A DNA stretch of 64,000 nt. It comes from Chitinophaga pendula. GTDB taxonomy: Bacteria > Bacteroidota > Bacteroidia > Chitinophagales > Chitinophagaceae. Shown one piece after another: positions 16,266 to 25,637 of the stretch; positions within the stretch are counted from its first letter, which is position 1; each line of letters opens with the position of its first letter. The position numbers and the translations under genes are program-made. A model generated the notes under the pieces. It had not been told where the DNA came from and ran no database searches. It saw only the letters and a list, made by a program, of their open reading frames with translations. The stretch is taken from assembly GCF_020386615.1 (NCBI RefSeq), contig NZ_CP077769.1, positions 6,249,501 to 6,313,500 on the forward strand. Direction: 5' to 3'.

Positions 16266-19260
16266 TGGCCATATGTTGCAACTCAACCTTGGCGGTCATC
16301 GCATCATACAGGGTCTGGAAGATATTCTCCCGCACCCGCATACTGCTCAACCGTAGGTTGGATCCTCCATTAGGGCATACCCTGTTACTAAGGAAAATGA
16401 ATACCAGGTTATTCGTAGGATCCACCCATACACAAGTACCTGTAAAACCGGTATGTCCGAAGGTAGCAGCAGAAGCACTCCGGGCAGGATAAGGCTCCCG
16501 GCGGGAAGCATTATCACGATCGGGTTTGTCAAATCCCAGACCACGACGGCTATGTGCACTGCCATAGGTAGTAAAAAGACGTACGGTCTCCGGTTTGATA
16601 AAACGAATGCTGTTATAAGTGCCCCCGTTCAGCAGCATCTGCATGATCACCGCCAGGTCCTTTGCATCGGAAAAAAGGCCGGCATGCCCCGCCACCCCAC
16701 CAAACATGGCGGCACCGGGATCATGCACATCCCCACGCAACAACTGCATCCGGAATGTTTGCTCAAACTCTGTCGGCACCAGTTGTGTCAGCGGAAATCG
16801 CTCCCGCGGACGAAATCCGGTCGTAGCCAATCCCAATGGTTCATAAAAAGTCTCCCGCACATAACGCTGCAGCTTCCGGGCACTCAACTGCTCCACTATT
16901 TTGCCAAGAAAGATAAAGTCCAGATCACTGTACACATATCCTTGCCTGGGCGACAACTTACTGTCCAGGATACGACGATACATTGTATCCGTATAACTGC
17001 GTGTCATATATAATTCCTCTGCGACCCGCAAAGAATGTATGGAATCCGCCTCCTGTCGATAGATCACAGTATCCGGAAATCCATTGGTATAGATCGTCTC
17101 CTTGTAAAACGGGATATAAGGTACCAACCCCGCCTGATGTAACAGGATATCCCGAATGCGCAGCCCTTCCTTATCCGTTCCCTTCACCCAGGGCAGATAA
17201 TCCCCCAGTGTAGCATCCAGGTTTATTTTCCCCTCATCATACAACCGCATGATAGCAATAGTCGTCGCGCATACTTTGGTAACAGAAGCCAGGTCAAAGA
17301 TAGATTGTGTGCTAACCGGCTCCCGGCGGGTATAATCATAATAGCCAAATGATTTGTTGTAAACCACCTTCCCGTCTTTCATAGCCAGGATCTCACATCC
17401 TGGCGCCGCTCCCTTGGCAATCATTTCATTTGCTAATACATCAATTCGTTGTAGTACACGCGAGTTCATCCCTACCTCTTCCGGTATCGCCTGCGGCAGG
17501 TTAACCGCCGTTGGCAGATCGTATGTAATACCGGTACCAAAAGGGAAGGTTTCGCATACTGTTACCGGCAGTTTTCCTTTAGGGGACAACTGTCCGAAAA
17601 GTAGTTTTACCGCCGCACGGTGCGTGATCTCATCGTCCTCATAGGCAGCCATGATGGTAGGCGCCTCACAGAAATATTGGATCGCATAAGGATTACCAAA
17701 TACGACTGTGGCCGTAGGCATCTCCTGCTCCAGTTGCTGGATCAGCAGCTTCTCTGCTGCACTGATCCCAAAGCCATTGGCAGGCCGGCGATTGTAGTTA
17801 TGTAAACCAATAATCACCGCCTGGTAGTCTCGTTTTAACCGGGCAGCAACGGCAGCCGCCTGCGAAGCTGACTGTCTGGAGGTGAATACAAAGATATCCG
17901 CGTCAGGACGCACGGCCTTTACTGCCTGGAGGAAAGTATTCTGTCCATCAGCACCCACTGCTATAACAGCCAACTTTTTATCCCGGTTGTTCACATTGAA
18001 AGGAATCAGCCGGTTATCATTCTTTAACAAGGTGATCGCCTTTTCCGCAATCTGCTTACGTAAAGTATCAGTTGCTGCGTTAATGTCATTAGTTATATTA
18101 TCCGTGCTGATCTGCTGAGGACGATGTAGCCCCAGGTTATATTTAGCTTCCAGTACCCGCTTCACCCGCTCATTTACCTCCTCTTTAGAGATCAATCCTT
18201 TTTTGATCGCCTTGCGGATAGCAGCAACACTACCTGCTGCCGTAGAAGGTAATATCATGAGATCATTCCCCGCCAGCAAAGATTGCAGGGACTCCTGTCC
18301 GTTATTATAAAACTTGGAAATACCTTTCATTTCCAAAGCATCCGTAATGATCAATCCCTTGAATCCCAACTCCTGACGTAACAAATCGGTTACTGCTTTG
18401 GTAGAAATAGAAGTAGGCGTATTCGGTTTGTTATCTATCGCAGGTATATATAAATGAGCAACCATCACCGAGCCTACCCCTCCGGCAATTGCCGCCTTAA
18501 AAGGATACAGCTCCAGGGAATCCAGCTGGGGTCTTGTCTTATTAATAGAAGGCAGATCATAATGAGAGTCTGTATCGGTATCTCCATGACCCGGGAAGTG
18601 TTTGGCACTAGCCATCACTCCAGCATCCTGTAACCCACGTATCACCCCCACACCAAGGCGGGCTACCTGGTATTTATCCTGACCAAAGGAGCGGTCATTG
18701 ATGACGGGGTTATTGGGGTTATTGTTGATATCCATATCAGGTGCAAAATCTATATGGATCCCCAAACGCCTGCACTGGTCTCCCATGAGCTTTCCATACT
18801 GATAGGCCAGCAGGGAGTCTTGCGTAGCCCCCAGCATCAGGTTCCGGGGTAGGCTGATCACACTATCCAAGCGCATTCCCAACCCCCACTCTCCATCTAT
18901 CGCCACAAGCAGCGGCACCTCCGATATAGATTGGTACTGATTGGTCAGCAAAGCCTGTCGCACCGGCCCTCCCTGAAAAAAGATCACCCCGCCCACCTTA
19001 TTCTCCCGGATGTCTTTCATCACCGCATTGATATGTCCCTGCCCCAGGTTGGAATGCGCCCGGATCATGATCAATTGTGCGATCCTTTCGTCAGACGACA
19101 ACTTATCAAACACACTATCTGCCCAACGGGCAGCAGGTGTGTGTTCCATTTCCTGCTTCGTTCCTTTCTTCCTGCCCTTGTCGACAGGCACTTCCTTCCA
19201 GGCAGGGCTGCTGGCCATTAACAGACCAGTAATTCCTAAAACCAGTAGTTGTTTCATCAT
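16261..19260 (-). CDS. NagZ-like glycoside hydrolase family 3 fused to a beta-lactamase-family serine hydrolase
   Basis: A 999-residue exported two-enzyme protein. Residues 45-375 are a GH3 (beta/alpha)8 domain with the NagZ-type general acid/base loop KHFPGHGDTDTDSH (220-233) and nucleophile Asp307 in TDALEM, which indicate a beta-N-acetylhexosaminidase. Residues about 400-590 form the GH3 C-terminal alpha/beta domain. Residues about 600-990 are a class C beta-lactamase/PBP-like domain with SxxK (Ser659-Lys662 in DLASVTK), the Tyr motif YSD (777-779) and HTG (936-938) in place of KTG. The signal peptide covers residues 1-20. Acting on peptidoglycan fragments is a reasonable inference: one half cuts the sugar link, the other may act on D-amino-acid peptides. 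It stands alone. Confidence 0.9.
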   Translation of the reverse strand: MMKQLLVLGITGLLMASSPAWKEVPVDKGRKKGTKQEMEHTPAARWADSVFDKLSSDERIAQLIMIRAHSNLGQGHINAVMKDIRENKVGGVIFFQGGPVRQALLTNQYQSISEVPLLVAIDGEWGLGMRLDSVISLPRNLMLGATQDSLLAYQYGKLMGDQCRRLGIHIDFAPDMDINNNPNNPVINDRSFGQDKYQVARLGVGVIRGLQDAGVMASAKHFPGHGDTDTDSHYDLPSINKTRPQLDSLELYPFKAAIAGGVGSVMVAHLYIPAIDNKPNTPTSISTKAVTDLLRQELGFKGLIITDALEMKGISKFYNNGQESLQSLLAGNDLMILPSTAAGSVAAIRKAIKKGLISKEEVNERVKRVLEAKYNLGLHRPQQISTDNITNDINAATDTLRKQIAEKAITLLKNDNRLIPFNVNNRDKKLAVIAVGADGQNTFLQAVKAVRPDADIFVFTSRQSASQAAAVAARLKRDYQAVIIGLHNYNRRPANGFGISAAEKLLIQQLEQEMPTATVVFGNPYAIQYFCEAPTIMAAYEDDEITHRAAVKLLFGQLSPKGKLPVTVCETFPFGTGITYDLPTAVNLPQAIPEEVGMNSRVLQRIDVLANEMIAKGAAPGCEILAMKDGKVVYNKSFGYYDYTRREPVSTQSIFDLASVTKVCATTIAIMRLYDEGKINLDATLGDYLPWVKGTDKEGLRIRDILLHQAGLVPYIPFYKETIYTNGFPDTVIYRQEADSIHSLRVAEELYMTRSYTDTMYRRILDSKLSPRQGYVYSDLDFIFLGKIVEQLSARKLQRYVRETFYEPLGLATTGFRPRERFPLTQLVPTEFEQTFRMQLLRGDVHDPGAAMFGGVAGHAGLFSDAKDLAVIMQMLLNGGTYNSIRFIKPETVRLFTTYGSAHSRRGLGFDKPDRDNASRREPYPARSASAATFGHTGFTGTCVWVDPTNNLVFIFLSNRVCPNGGSNLRLSSMRVRENIFQTLYDAMTAKVELQHMAK

Positions 19261-19675
19261 TGTATAAACTTACAAAAGTTTTCGGGCAGTCATTGATACT
19301 ACCAAAATATATTGATAATGATACTCAATCTATTATCAACATTCTGGCCACATATAAGAGGACTGTCATGCCTATTCATGAAAAATATCTTATCTTATCG
19401 TAACTGCAGTCTGAATACATGCAAAAAATGGGATAATTGTAACGCCCGGCAACAAATTATCAATAAAAAGTATATAATAAATCCTGTTAGAAAACTTGTT
19501 CAGTATTCCCAAAAATGTATTCAAGAAAATTCATAGATTTGATCTTTATTTTGAAATATCTTTACTATTTTGATTAATAATTTCACATTATTTAATCAAT
19601 TCTAATTTTAATAACCCATACATTCAATTGTTTGTTATATTTGCAAACTTGCGAGTAAAGTAAGATTTAGAAAAC
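19261..19675. other. AT-rich intergenic region between the GH3 fusion and adk
   Basis: 415 bases, clearly AT-rich, holding the divergent promoters of the GH3 fusion and adk. The adk -7 element is at 19636-19643. A plus-strand open frame at 19312-19536 has no recognisable domain and is not called. Confidence 0.5.
19636..19643 (+). promoter_or_regulatory. Putative -7 element (TATATTTG) for adk
   Basis: Exact TAnnTTTG match in an AT-rich region, with a predicted start near 19650, 26 bases before the adk ATG. Confidence 0.5.
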
Positions 19676-20266
19676 ATGATCAATCTGATTTTATTTGGCC
19701 CTCCCGGTAGTGGCAAGGGTACACAAAGTGCTAACATCATTGATAAGTACGGACTGATCCACCTGTCCACAGGGGATTTGTTGCGTTCTGAAATAGGCGA
19801 TAAGACCCCTCTCGGCCTCGAAGCAAAAAAATTCATGGACCAGGGTCATCTTGTGCCGGATGAAGTAGTGATAGGGATGATCAGTTCTAAACTGGATGCA
19901 AACCCTACTGCCCGTGGCTTTATATTTGATGGATTTCCCCGTACTACTGCCCAGGCAGAAGCACTAGATAAACTGTTGGCGTTGAAGAAAACAGCCATCA
20001 CCATTGTACTTTCCCTGGAAGTACCGGAGGATGAACTAATCCGCCGCCTGCTCAACAGAGGTGTTACTTCCGGCCGTAGTGACGATGCCAGTGAAGACGT
20101 TGTAAAAGCACGCATCGTGGAATATCATAACAAAACTGCTCCCGTAGCCGACCATTACGCTAAATTCGGCAAGTTCAAAAAGGTAAAAGGAGATGGTTCC
20201 ATCGAAAGTACCTTTGAACTTCTAAGCAGAGAAGTAGATGAATTAGTAGTAGAAGAAAAGGTGTAA
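19676..20266 (+). CDS. adk: Adenylate kinase
   Basis: A 196-residue cytoplasmic enzyme that interconverts 2 ADP with ATP and AMP. The P-loop is GPPGSGKGT (residues 8-16); AMP-binding residues are in HLSTGDLLRSE and DGFPRTTAQAE, and the Arg of the LID region in RLLNRGVTSGRSDD. The LID is the short type without the four-Cys zinc module, usual in Bacteroidota. It lies upstream of obgE on the same strand with a 178-base gap containing a separate promoter-like element. Confidence 0.97.
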   Translation: MINLILFGPPGSGKGTQSANIIDKYGLIHLSTGDLLRSEIGDKTPLGLEAKKFMDQGHLVPDEVVIGMISSKLDANPTARGFIFDGFPRTTAQAEALDKLLALKKTAITIVLSLEVPEDELIRRLLNRGVTSGRSDDASEDVVKARIVEYHNKTAPVADHYAKFGKFKKVKGDGSIESTFELLSREVDELVVEEKV

Positions 20267-20367
20267 TCCTTCCCTCTACCCTACTATACACCGCATTACT
20301 AATACGCAAAGATGGTGAAAGCGGCGACCGGCAGCCTCATAACTGCACGAATTCGCCCAAACTTCAC

Positions 20368-20375
20368 GATCTTTG
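20368..20375 (+). promoter_or_regulatory. Putative -7 element (GATCTTTG) for obgE
   Basis: Fourth copy of this octamer in the window, about 70 bases before the obgE start. Confidence 0.35.
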
Positions 20376-20444
20376 CGTTTTTATTTGCAGCGATCCCCAC
20401 ATCATCACTGCTCATAGTTCATTCATTCAAACTAAATATCAGTA

Positions 20445-21527
20445 GTGGAAAAAGGCAATTTTGTAGACTATATACGTGTGTTCTGTAAGTCAGGTAAGGG
20501 CGGCGCCGGCAGTAAGCACTTTATGCGCACCAAATTCAACCCTCAGGCAGGTCCCGATGGTGGCGATGGTGGCCGTGGCGGTCATATCATCCTGAAAGGG
20601 AGCGCACATCTGTGGACCTTATTGCACCTCCGCTGGCATAAAAATGTCATCGCCGAAGATGGCGAAAACGGTAGCGGCGACAACTGCACCGGCCGCTTTG
20701 GTAAAGACATTATTATTGAAGTCCCCCTCGGTACCCAGGCCCGCGATGAAGAAACCGGCGAAATAGAGGCCGAAGTACTCCACGACGGACAGGAAATCAT
20801 CTGGATACCTGGTGGCCAGGGTGGCCGCGGTAATGCTTATTTCAAAAGCCCTACCAACCAGACCCCCGAATATGCACAACCAGGCATACCAGGTATTGAA
20901 GGCTGGAAACTACTGGAACTCAAAGTATTAGCAGATGTAGGACTGGTAGGTTTCCCCAATGCAGGAAAGTCTACGCTCCTTTCTACTATCACAGCCGCTA
21001 AGCCCAAAGTAGCAGACTATGCCTTCACCACCCTTACCCCCCAACTGGGTATGGTAGAATATCGCAACGGTCGGTCTTTCTGCATCGCCGACCTTCCTGG
21101 TATCATCGAAGGCGCGCATGAAGGTAAAGGCCTCGGACACCGCTTCCTGCGCCATATCGAACGCAACTCCGTACTCCTGTTCCTTATACCAGCCGACAGC
21201 AAAGACCATCGCGCAGAATTCAATATCCTGGTTAACGAACTGGAACAATATAATCCGGAACTGCTCGACAAACAATTCCTACTCGCTATCAGCAAAAGCG
21301 ATATGCTCGATGATGAACTCAAAGCTGCCATCTCTGCCGAACTGCCCGAAGATGTACCGCATATCTTCATCTCCGCAGTCACCCAGCAAGGACTCAGCCA
21401 GCTGAAAGACATCCTGTGGGATGCTTTGAACAACCCGGTAACTCCCCTGTCAAAAGATTGGGAGAAAGAGGAGGAGGAAGAAGAATATGACGATGAAGAG
21501 GGCCTTGACGACGAAGAACAAGCATAA
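20445..21527 (+). CDS. obgE: GTPase Obg/CgtA
   Basis: A 360-residue GTPase linked to 50S ribosomal subunit maturation and stress control. The glycine-rich Obg fold occupies residues 1-160 ([29 protein letters not shown]). The GTPase domain follows with GFPNAGKST (G1), the switch [18 protein letters not shown] (G3) and SKSD in place of NKxD (G4), a change tolerated in several Obg proteins. The C-terminus is a short highly acidic tail ([12 protein letters not shown]), as is common. Translation begins at GTG (20445): [17 protein letters not shown] is the expected family N-terminus, and no in-frame ATG lies near. Confidence 0.96.
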   Translation: MEKGNFVDYIRVFCKSGKGGAGSKHFMRTKFNPQAGPDGGDGGRGGHIILKGSAHLWTLLHLRWHKNVIAEDGENGSGDNCTGRFGKDIIIEVPLGTQARDEETGEIEAEVLHDGQEIIWIPGGQGGRGNAYFKSPTNQTPEYAQPGIPGIEGWKLLELKVLADVGLVGFPNAGKSTLLSTITAAKPKVADYAFTTLTPQLGMVEYRNGRSFCIADLPGIIEGAHEGKGLGHRFLRHIERNSVLLFLIPADSKDHRAEFNILVNELEQYNPELLDKQFLLAISKSDMLDDELKAAISAELPEDVPHIFISAVTQQGLSQLKDILWDALNNPVTPLSKDWEKEEEEEEYDDEEGLDDEEQA

Positions 21528-21543
21528 CATTGCTTATCAATAC

Positions 21544-21580
21544 AAAACGGGCGATCAACTAGCAGTTGGTCGCCCGTTTT
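21544..21580. terminator. Bidirectional terminator between obgE and the aquaporin gene
   Basis: AAAACGGGCGATCAAC pairs with GTTGGTCGCCCGTTTT (one G-T), five-base loop; T-runs appear on both strands. Confidence 0.85.
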
Positions 21581-21587
21581 ACAGCCC

Positions 21588-22291
21588 TTAATATTTGCTA
21601 TTTTCCCTATCGATCAGTTTCCATATTCCCCCTCCTATCAAACCTCCCGCAATCGGCCCTGCAATAAACACCCATAAGCTCGACAAGGCAGCACCGCCTG
21701 TAAAGAGTGCCGGCCCAATACTCCTCGCCGGATTCACAGAAACACCAGTCACCGGTATCCCGACAATATGAATGAGTGTTAAGCTCAACCCAATGGCCAA
21801 CCCTGCGACCAACCCGTTCCCACTGTTCTTACTGGTCGCACCGTGTACCACCAGCAAAAAAATAGCTGTAAATACCACCTCCATGATCAAGCCGCTTGCC
21901 AGGGTATATTTATCAGGCGACCCGCCATCGACACCATTTTGTCCCAGGCCAGCAGCAGCAATACTATAATCCGCCTTACCCTGTGCAATCAGAAATAATA
22001 TACCGGCACCGGCAATCGCCCCCAATACCTGCGCAATGATATACCCAATGGCATCCCCGGCAGATATCTTCCCCGTAGATAACATAGAAATAGTAATAGC
22101 CGGGTAATATGGCATCCCGAAATATGGCCGATCGCATAGGCCATACTCACTACCGATAACCCGAAGGCAAAGGCAATGCCCAGAAAGCCAACATGCTGCC
22201 CGGCCAATACGGCGCTCCCGCAGCCCATCAATACCAGTACAAACGTACCCAGGAATTCTGCAATACATTTTTGCATTAAGGAAAATTTCAT
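21588..22291 (-). pseudogene. aqpZ: Aquaporin Z-like channel gene broken by an apparent 1-bp deletion
   Basis: Two frames together encode a full MIP-family water channel. The first frame starts at the ATG at 22291 and gives MQKCIAEFLGTFVLVLMGCG through AYAIGHISGCHI; it then goes out of frame. The second frame continues with PAITISMLSTGKISAGDAIG to the C-terminus at 21588, including the second pore motif SVNPARS. Adding one A on the minus strand near 22105 turns CHITR into CHINPAITI, restoring the first NPA pore motif exactly. The rest is intact, so the loss is recent or is an assembly error. As written the product would be a 100-residue fragment ending after about two helices. Confidence 0.85.
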
Positions 22292-22489
22292 AATGTTCTC
22301 TGTTTTGTGGTGATAGCTGAAAAATTCTTACAATTTTGCCCGCAGAACGCAGGCAGTATCTCTATGCGGATGGGAATACTTGTTACATATACAACGCTGT
22401 CAACCAAATTGTTCTGGTCGCTATATCCGGATGTCGGCTTCATTTATTTCTTTTTCCCGATCTGTGACCACAGCTTGCGTGAATTGCCT

Positions 22490-22497
22490 TATTTTTA
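22490..22497 (+). promoter_or_regulatory. Putative -7 element (TATTTTTA) for the DUF4920 gene
   Basis: TATTTTTA lies 17 bases before the ATG at 22515, which supports that ATG over longer upstream reading. Confidence 0.4.
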
Positions 22498-22514
22498 TCG
22501 CCAAAAACAACTCC

Positions 22515-22991
22515 ATGAAAATATTACTATGCCTGGCCGCCAGCCTCCTGATCGCTGGCTCCTCAATGGCCCAGAAAGCTGCTATCCCCTCCGCTAAACC
22601 CGGCGTCTCCTACGGCGCCCCCGTTAGTAATAATACGACCCTGACCATAGACCAGTTACAGGAAAAATTAAAGTCCGATACCATCTATACCGGTAAAGTA
22701 GCGGGTGAAGTAGTAGAAGTATGTAAGAAAAAAGGCTGCTTTATGCGTCTGAAACGCTCTAATGGAGAAGCTATCCTTGTACGCTTCAAGGATTATGGTT
22801 TCTTCATGCCACAGGATATCGTAGGCAAAACCGTAGAAGTAGAAGGCGTTGCTAAAGTAAAAGAGACTTCCGTAGAACGCCTTAAACACTGGGCAGAAGA
22901 TGCAGGCAAAAGCAAAGAAGAAATAGAAAAGATCAACGCCCCACGCACCGATATCGACATCGTTGCCAATGGCGTTCTGGTGGTAAGATAA
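22515..22991 (+). CDS. DUF4920 secreted protein
   Basis: A 158-residue exported protein starting at the ATG at 22515; the open frame extends upstream but lacks signal-peptide features and precedes the promoter-like element. The signal peptide ends ASLLIAGSSMAQ. The mature domain has the DUF4920 pattern: YGAPVSNN, TGKVAGEVVEVCKKKGCFMRL with a Cys-x4-Cys-x-Met group, then FKDYGFFMPQDIVGKTV and VEGVAKV. The Cys/Met cluster in a small OB-like beta barrel suggests metal or redox binding, but the function is not established. It is monocistronic, divergent from the aquaporin gene. Confidence 0.82.
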   Translation: MKILLCLAASLLIAGSSMAQKAAIPSAKPGVSYGAPVSNNTTLTIDQLQEKLKSDTIYTGKVAGEVVEVCKKKGCFMRLKRSNGEAILVRFKDYGFFMPQDIVGKTVEVEGVAKVKETSVERLKHWAEDAGKSKEEIEKINAPRTDIDIVANGVLVVR

Positions 22992-23330
22992 CACCACTTA
23001 CCATCCAATTATAAAGAACGCCGGCAGTATGCTACCGGCGTTCTTATTTTCTGCCCTTTTTCCACACCCAACAAGCAAAAGATTACTTTTATAACCAGAG
23101 ATTAGCCCTTAATTTGCCCCTCCTTTTTACACGTATTTCAACACCAAAAATTGTTAATCATAACCCGATAAAATAATGATCGCATCATATCCAGTCTTAT
23201 AAAAATAATTGTTTGTTATCATGCCTGCAGCGGGTATTAAATAACCTTTAATTCTATTACCACGGTTGTTTCCCTATGCAGATAAGTAGTACTTTTTAGC
23301 AGTTTATAACCTTGTCACAACCTCACGTCC
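22992..23330. other. Intergenic region before the Gfo/Idh/MocA gene
   Basis: 339 bases containing the DUF4920 terminator (23014-23050) and then AT-rich sequence presumably holding the promoter of the gene at 23331. No clear TAnnTTTG was found and no RNA gene recognised. Confidence 0.4.
23014..23050 (+). terminator. Terminator after the DUF4920 gene
   Basis: AAGAACGCCGG pairs perfectly with CCGGCGTTCTT, followed by ATTTTC. Confidence 0.8.
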
Positions 23331-24827
23331 ATGGAGACCATTAACATTATGATCATTGGTGTTGGCCCGCACACCCGCCGGATTTATGTTCCTTCTATCA
23401 AAGCTTTACAACAAAAATACCCGGTACAGATAAAGCTCGCCATCGATCTTAAAAAAGAAGCACCAACCGTAAATGATTATTTTTCGCAACACATGCCGGA
23501 AACGGAACTGCTGTTCGTAGATCCGTTCAAAGAACAGCTTCCGACCGCACTTGCCAGCCAGCTGCAACAATACGTGACCGATCACCAGATCAATGGCGTC
23601 ATTATTGCGACAGAACCTACCGTACATAAACCATATGCCTCCTGGGCGTTACAAACAGGACTACATATCCTGATGGATAAACCGGTCACTTCCCGCGATC
23701 ATGTAGTTACTGACCCCGCTGCCGCCGATGGGATACTGGACGACTATCTCCAGCTGATGCAGGAATATCATTCTTTACAACGTCAAAAAAGCACGGCATT
23801 CATCGTAAATGTGCAGCGTAGATATCACCCCGGATTTCAGCAGGTACTCACCCTACTCGAGGAGATCACTACACAGACAAACTGCCCCATCACCTCCATT
23901 CAATCTTATCATTGCGATGGCCAGTGGCGCCTGCCTTCAGAGATCGTCACACAACATTACCATCCATATAATAGCGGGTACGGTAAAGTCTCTCATAGCG
24001 GCTATCATATCTTCGATATCATTCATCAATTCTATGCCGTGTCAGAGCAAACCGGCAAATTTGCCGATGAAATGCAGGTAATCAGCTCCTTCGTACAACC
24101 CAACGGATTCCTTACCCAACTGGAAGAGTCAGACTATCTCCGTTACTTCGGTGAAGCATATGATAAAGTGAAATTGTTCAACGACGATCAGTTGCAAAAC
24201 ATCTTCCAAAACTTTGGTGAAATGGATGCCGCCGTTATCATTCGCATGTTAAAAGCAAAAGAAAATATCGCCAACATTACCATCAACCTGCAACATAATG
24301 GCTTTGCTAGGAGAAACTGGCTGCTACCTGGGAAAGACCTCTATAAAGGCAACGGCCGCGTGAAGCATGAATACCACAATATACAGCAAGGGCCTTTTCA
24401 GAACATACAGATACATTCCTACCAGGCCAAAGATAAACATGAGAAAAGTACAGAAGAAGACTTTATGCTGGGAGGGAATAATCACTTCGACATACATGTA
24501 TTCCGTAATATAGGCGTCACCGGTGGTAAACAACCGCTCGAAGTAATCACCATGCAGGATATAGCGGAGAGAAATGAATTACAACAGGCAGCTTTAGTGG
24601 TAGAACAGGCGAAAAGAACAGTTACAGAAGAATTCCTGCAATGCATTGCAGGTTTACGCCAACCTTACCACGTAAAGTCGTCTATCGAATCGCACCTGAT
24701 GCCTGTTAAAATGATGAGCGCTGCATATGCGTCCCATATACAAGGCAAACAAGGCAACCCGGTTATCACACATAGTTATGAATGCGGACATTCGCAAATA
24801 GTAGAAGATTATTCTATCGCAGGATAA
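23331..24827 (+). CDS. Gfo/Idh/MocA family oxidoreductase, cytoplasmic
   Basis: A 498-residue protein with an N-terminal nucleotide-binding region (INIMIIGVGPHTRRIYVP), the substrate-side motif LMDKPVTSRD in place of the usual EKP, and a conserved TAFIVNVQRRYHPGFQ followed by HSGYHIFDIIHQFY where the catalytic HxxxD-like pair of the family lies. There is no signal peptide, unlike the three other members in this window, and the protein is longer than the usual 350-450 residues. It likely oxidises or epimerises a sugar or inositol derivative with NAD(P), but the substrate is unknown. Its last 19 bases overlap the convergent gene at 24809. Confidence 0.8.
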   Translation: METINIMIIGVGPHTRRIYVPSIKALQQKYPVQIKLAIDLKKEAPTVNDYFSQHMPETELLFVDPFKEQLPTALASQLQQYVTDHQINGVIIATEPTVHKPYASWALQTGLHILMDKPVTSRDHVVTDPAAADGILDDYLQLMQEYHSLQRQKSTAFIVNVQRRYHPGFQQVLTLLEEITTQTNCPITSIQSYHCDGQWRLPSEIVTQHYHPYNSGYGKVSHSGYHIFDIIHQFYAVSEQTGKFADEMQVISSFVQPNGFLTQLEESDYLRYFGEAYDKVKLFNDDQLQNIFQNFGEMDAAVIIRMLKAKENIANITINLQHNGFARRNWLLPGKDLYKGNGRVKHEYHNIQQGPFQNIQIHSYQAKDKHEKSTEEDFMLGGNNHFDIHVFRNIGVTGGKQPLEVITMQDIAERNELQQAALVVEQAKRTVTEEFLQCIAGLRQPYHVKSSIESHLMPVKMMSAAYASHIQGKQGNPVITHSYECGHSQIVEDYSIAG

Positions 24828-25201
24828 TGATAACGGACCGGCTGCGGAGACAATGCCCGTTTTCGCAGCCTTCCTTTTTTCAGGGTGTTGATAAGTAACT
24901 TGATCCCCGCAAATTGCAGGATATAGGTAATTACTTTTTTGAACACCTTCTGTAAAAAATATTTCAGCCAGCCGGTACGCCAGCCCAAACGGATCAGCCA
25001 ACGCAATATTTTCCAACCACGGCTTAGGTTATAATACTGCTCCAGTACAGGCGCTACAGCACTTCGCGCCAACGCTTTGTAATCCTTTTTATAAAATGCC
25101 AATAATCGCCGCAATTCATATTCCAGGTAGTCCCGTTCAGCATCTAGCCTGCTTACTTCCGCAGCAAGCGCTTTCATATTATTGATCTTACCAGGATACA
25201 T
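24809..25201 (-). CDS. Small basic protein of the YtxH/holin-like operon
   Basis: A 130-residue protein of unknown function. The first half is a charged helix (LDAERDYLEYELRRLLAFYKKDYKAL) likely to form a coiled coil; the second half is basic with an amphipathic or membrane-associated stretch (WLKYFLQKVFKKVITYILQFAGIKLLI). It is the last gene of a three-gene minus-strand cluster after the YtxH-like and holin-like genes. Its 3' end overlaps the stop of the convergent Gfo/Idh/MocA gene by 19 bases. The ATG at 25177 is an alternative start. A membrane-peripheral envelope-stress role is an inference from the cluster. Confidence 0.7.
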   Translation of the reverse strand: MYPGKINNMKALAAEVSRLDAERDYLEYELRRLLAFYKKDYKALARSAVAPVLEQYYNLSRGWKILRWLIRLGWRTGWLKYFLQKVFKKVITYILQFAGIKLLINTLKKGRLRKRALSPQPVRYHYPAIE

Positions 25202-25264
25202 ATCTCCGTATTTAATAGGATAAAAAATAGACTACATAAAAACTATATTATGCGGATACAGTAT

Positions 25265-25615
25265 TTATTTTTTAAACACACGTTTAATCATAAAGTGCAA
25301 CATAGGCCGCTGCAACAGACGCTTGCGAAAAATGATCAAGATAACAAGCAGTAGCACAAATAGACCTGCAGAACAAGCAAAGCCCAATGCAAAACTACCT
25401 GTATACACTTCTATCCAAAAACCCAGCGCCATACCCATAAATAAAACCGCTACAAAAAACAGCAGGATAGCCAGCAACAACGCTGAAAATATTCCAGTCG
25501 CCTTTGCCAGCTGTCCTGCCGCTTGTAGCTGGAACAGGTGTAGCCGGGTGTCCACATATCGCTTCGCAATATTTCCTGTCTGTGACAGGATTTCTTCTAT
25601 AGCACTTTTCTTCAT
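25265..25615 (-). CDS. Phage-holin-family / DUF1469-like membrane protein
   Basis: A 116-residue protein with a charged amphipathic N-terminus (about 1-40) and two strong transmembrane helices (about 42-68 and 75-97) followed by a basic tail (FRKRLLQRPMLHFMIKRVFKK). This is the pattern of DUF1469, named after holins but usually a chromosomal membrane protein in Bacteroidota. It is the middle gene of the cluster, 22 bases after the YtxH-like gene. No lysin or phage gene is near, so a lytic role is unlikely. Confidence 0.8.
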   Translation of the reverse strand: MKKSAIEEILSQTGNIAKRYVDTRLHLFQLQAAGQLAKATGIFSALLLAILLFFVAVLFMGMALGFWIEVYTGSFALGFACSAGLFVLLLVILIIFRKRLLQRPMLHFMIKRVFKK

Positions 25616-25637
25616 GTTATAACACCGAAATACTTAA

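Noticed and set aside
21588..22268. Treating the 226-codon frame as a complete aquaporin with its own start
   Set aside because: Its first about 55 residues are out-of-frame translation of the true N-terminus; the real start is at 22291 in the other frame.
25265..25615. Prophage holin as evidence for a phage region
   Set aside because: DUF1469-type holin-like proteins with a YtxH neighbour are ordinary chromosomal genes in this phylum; no other phage genes are present.
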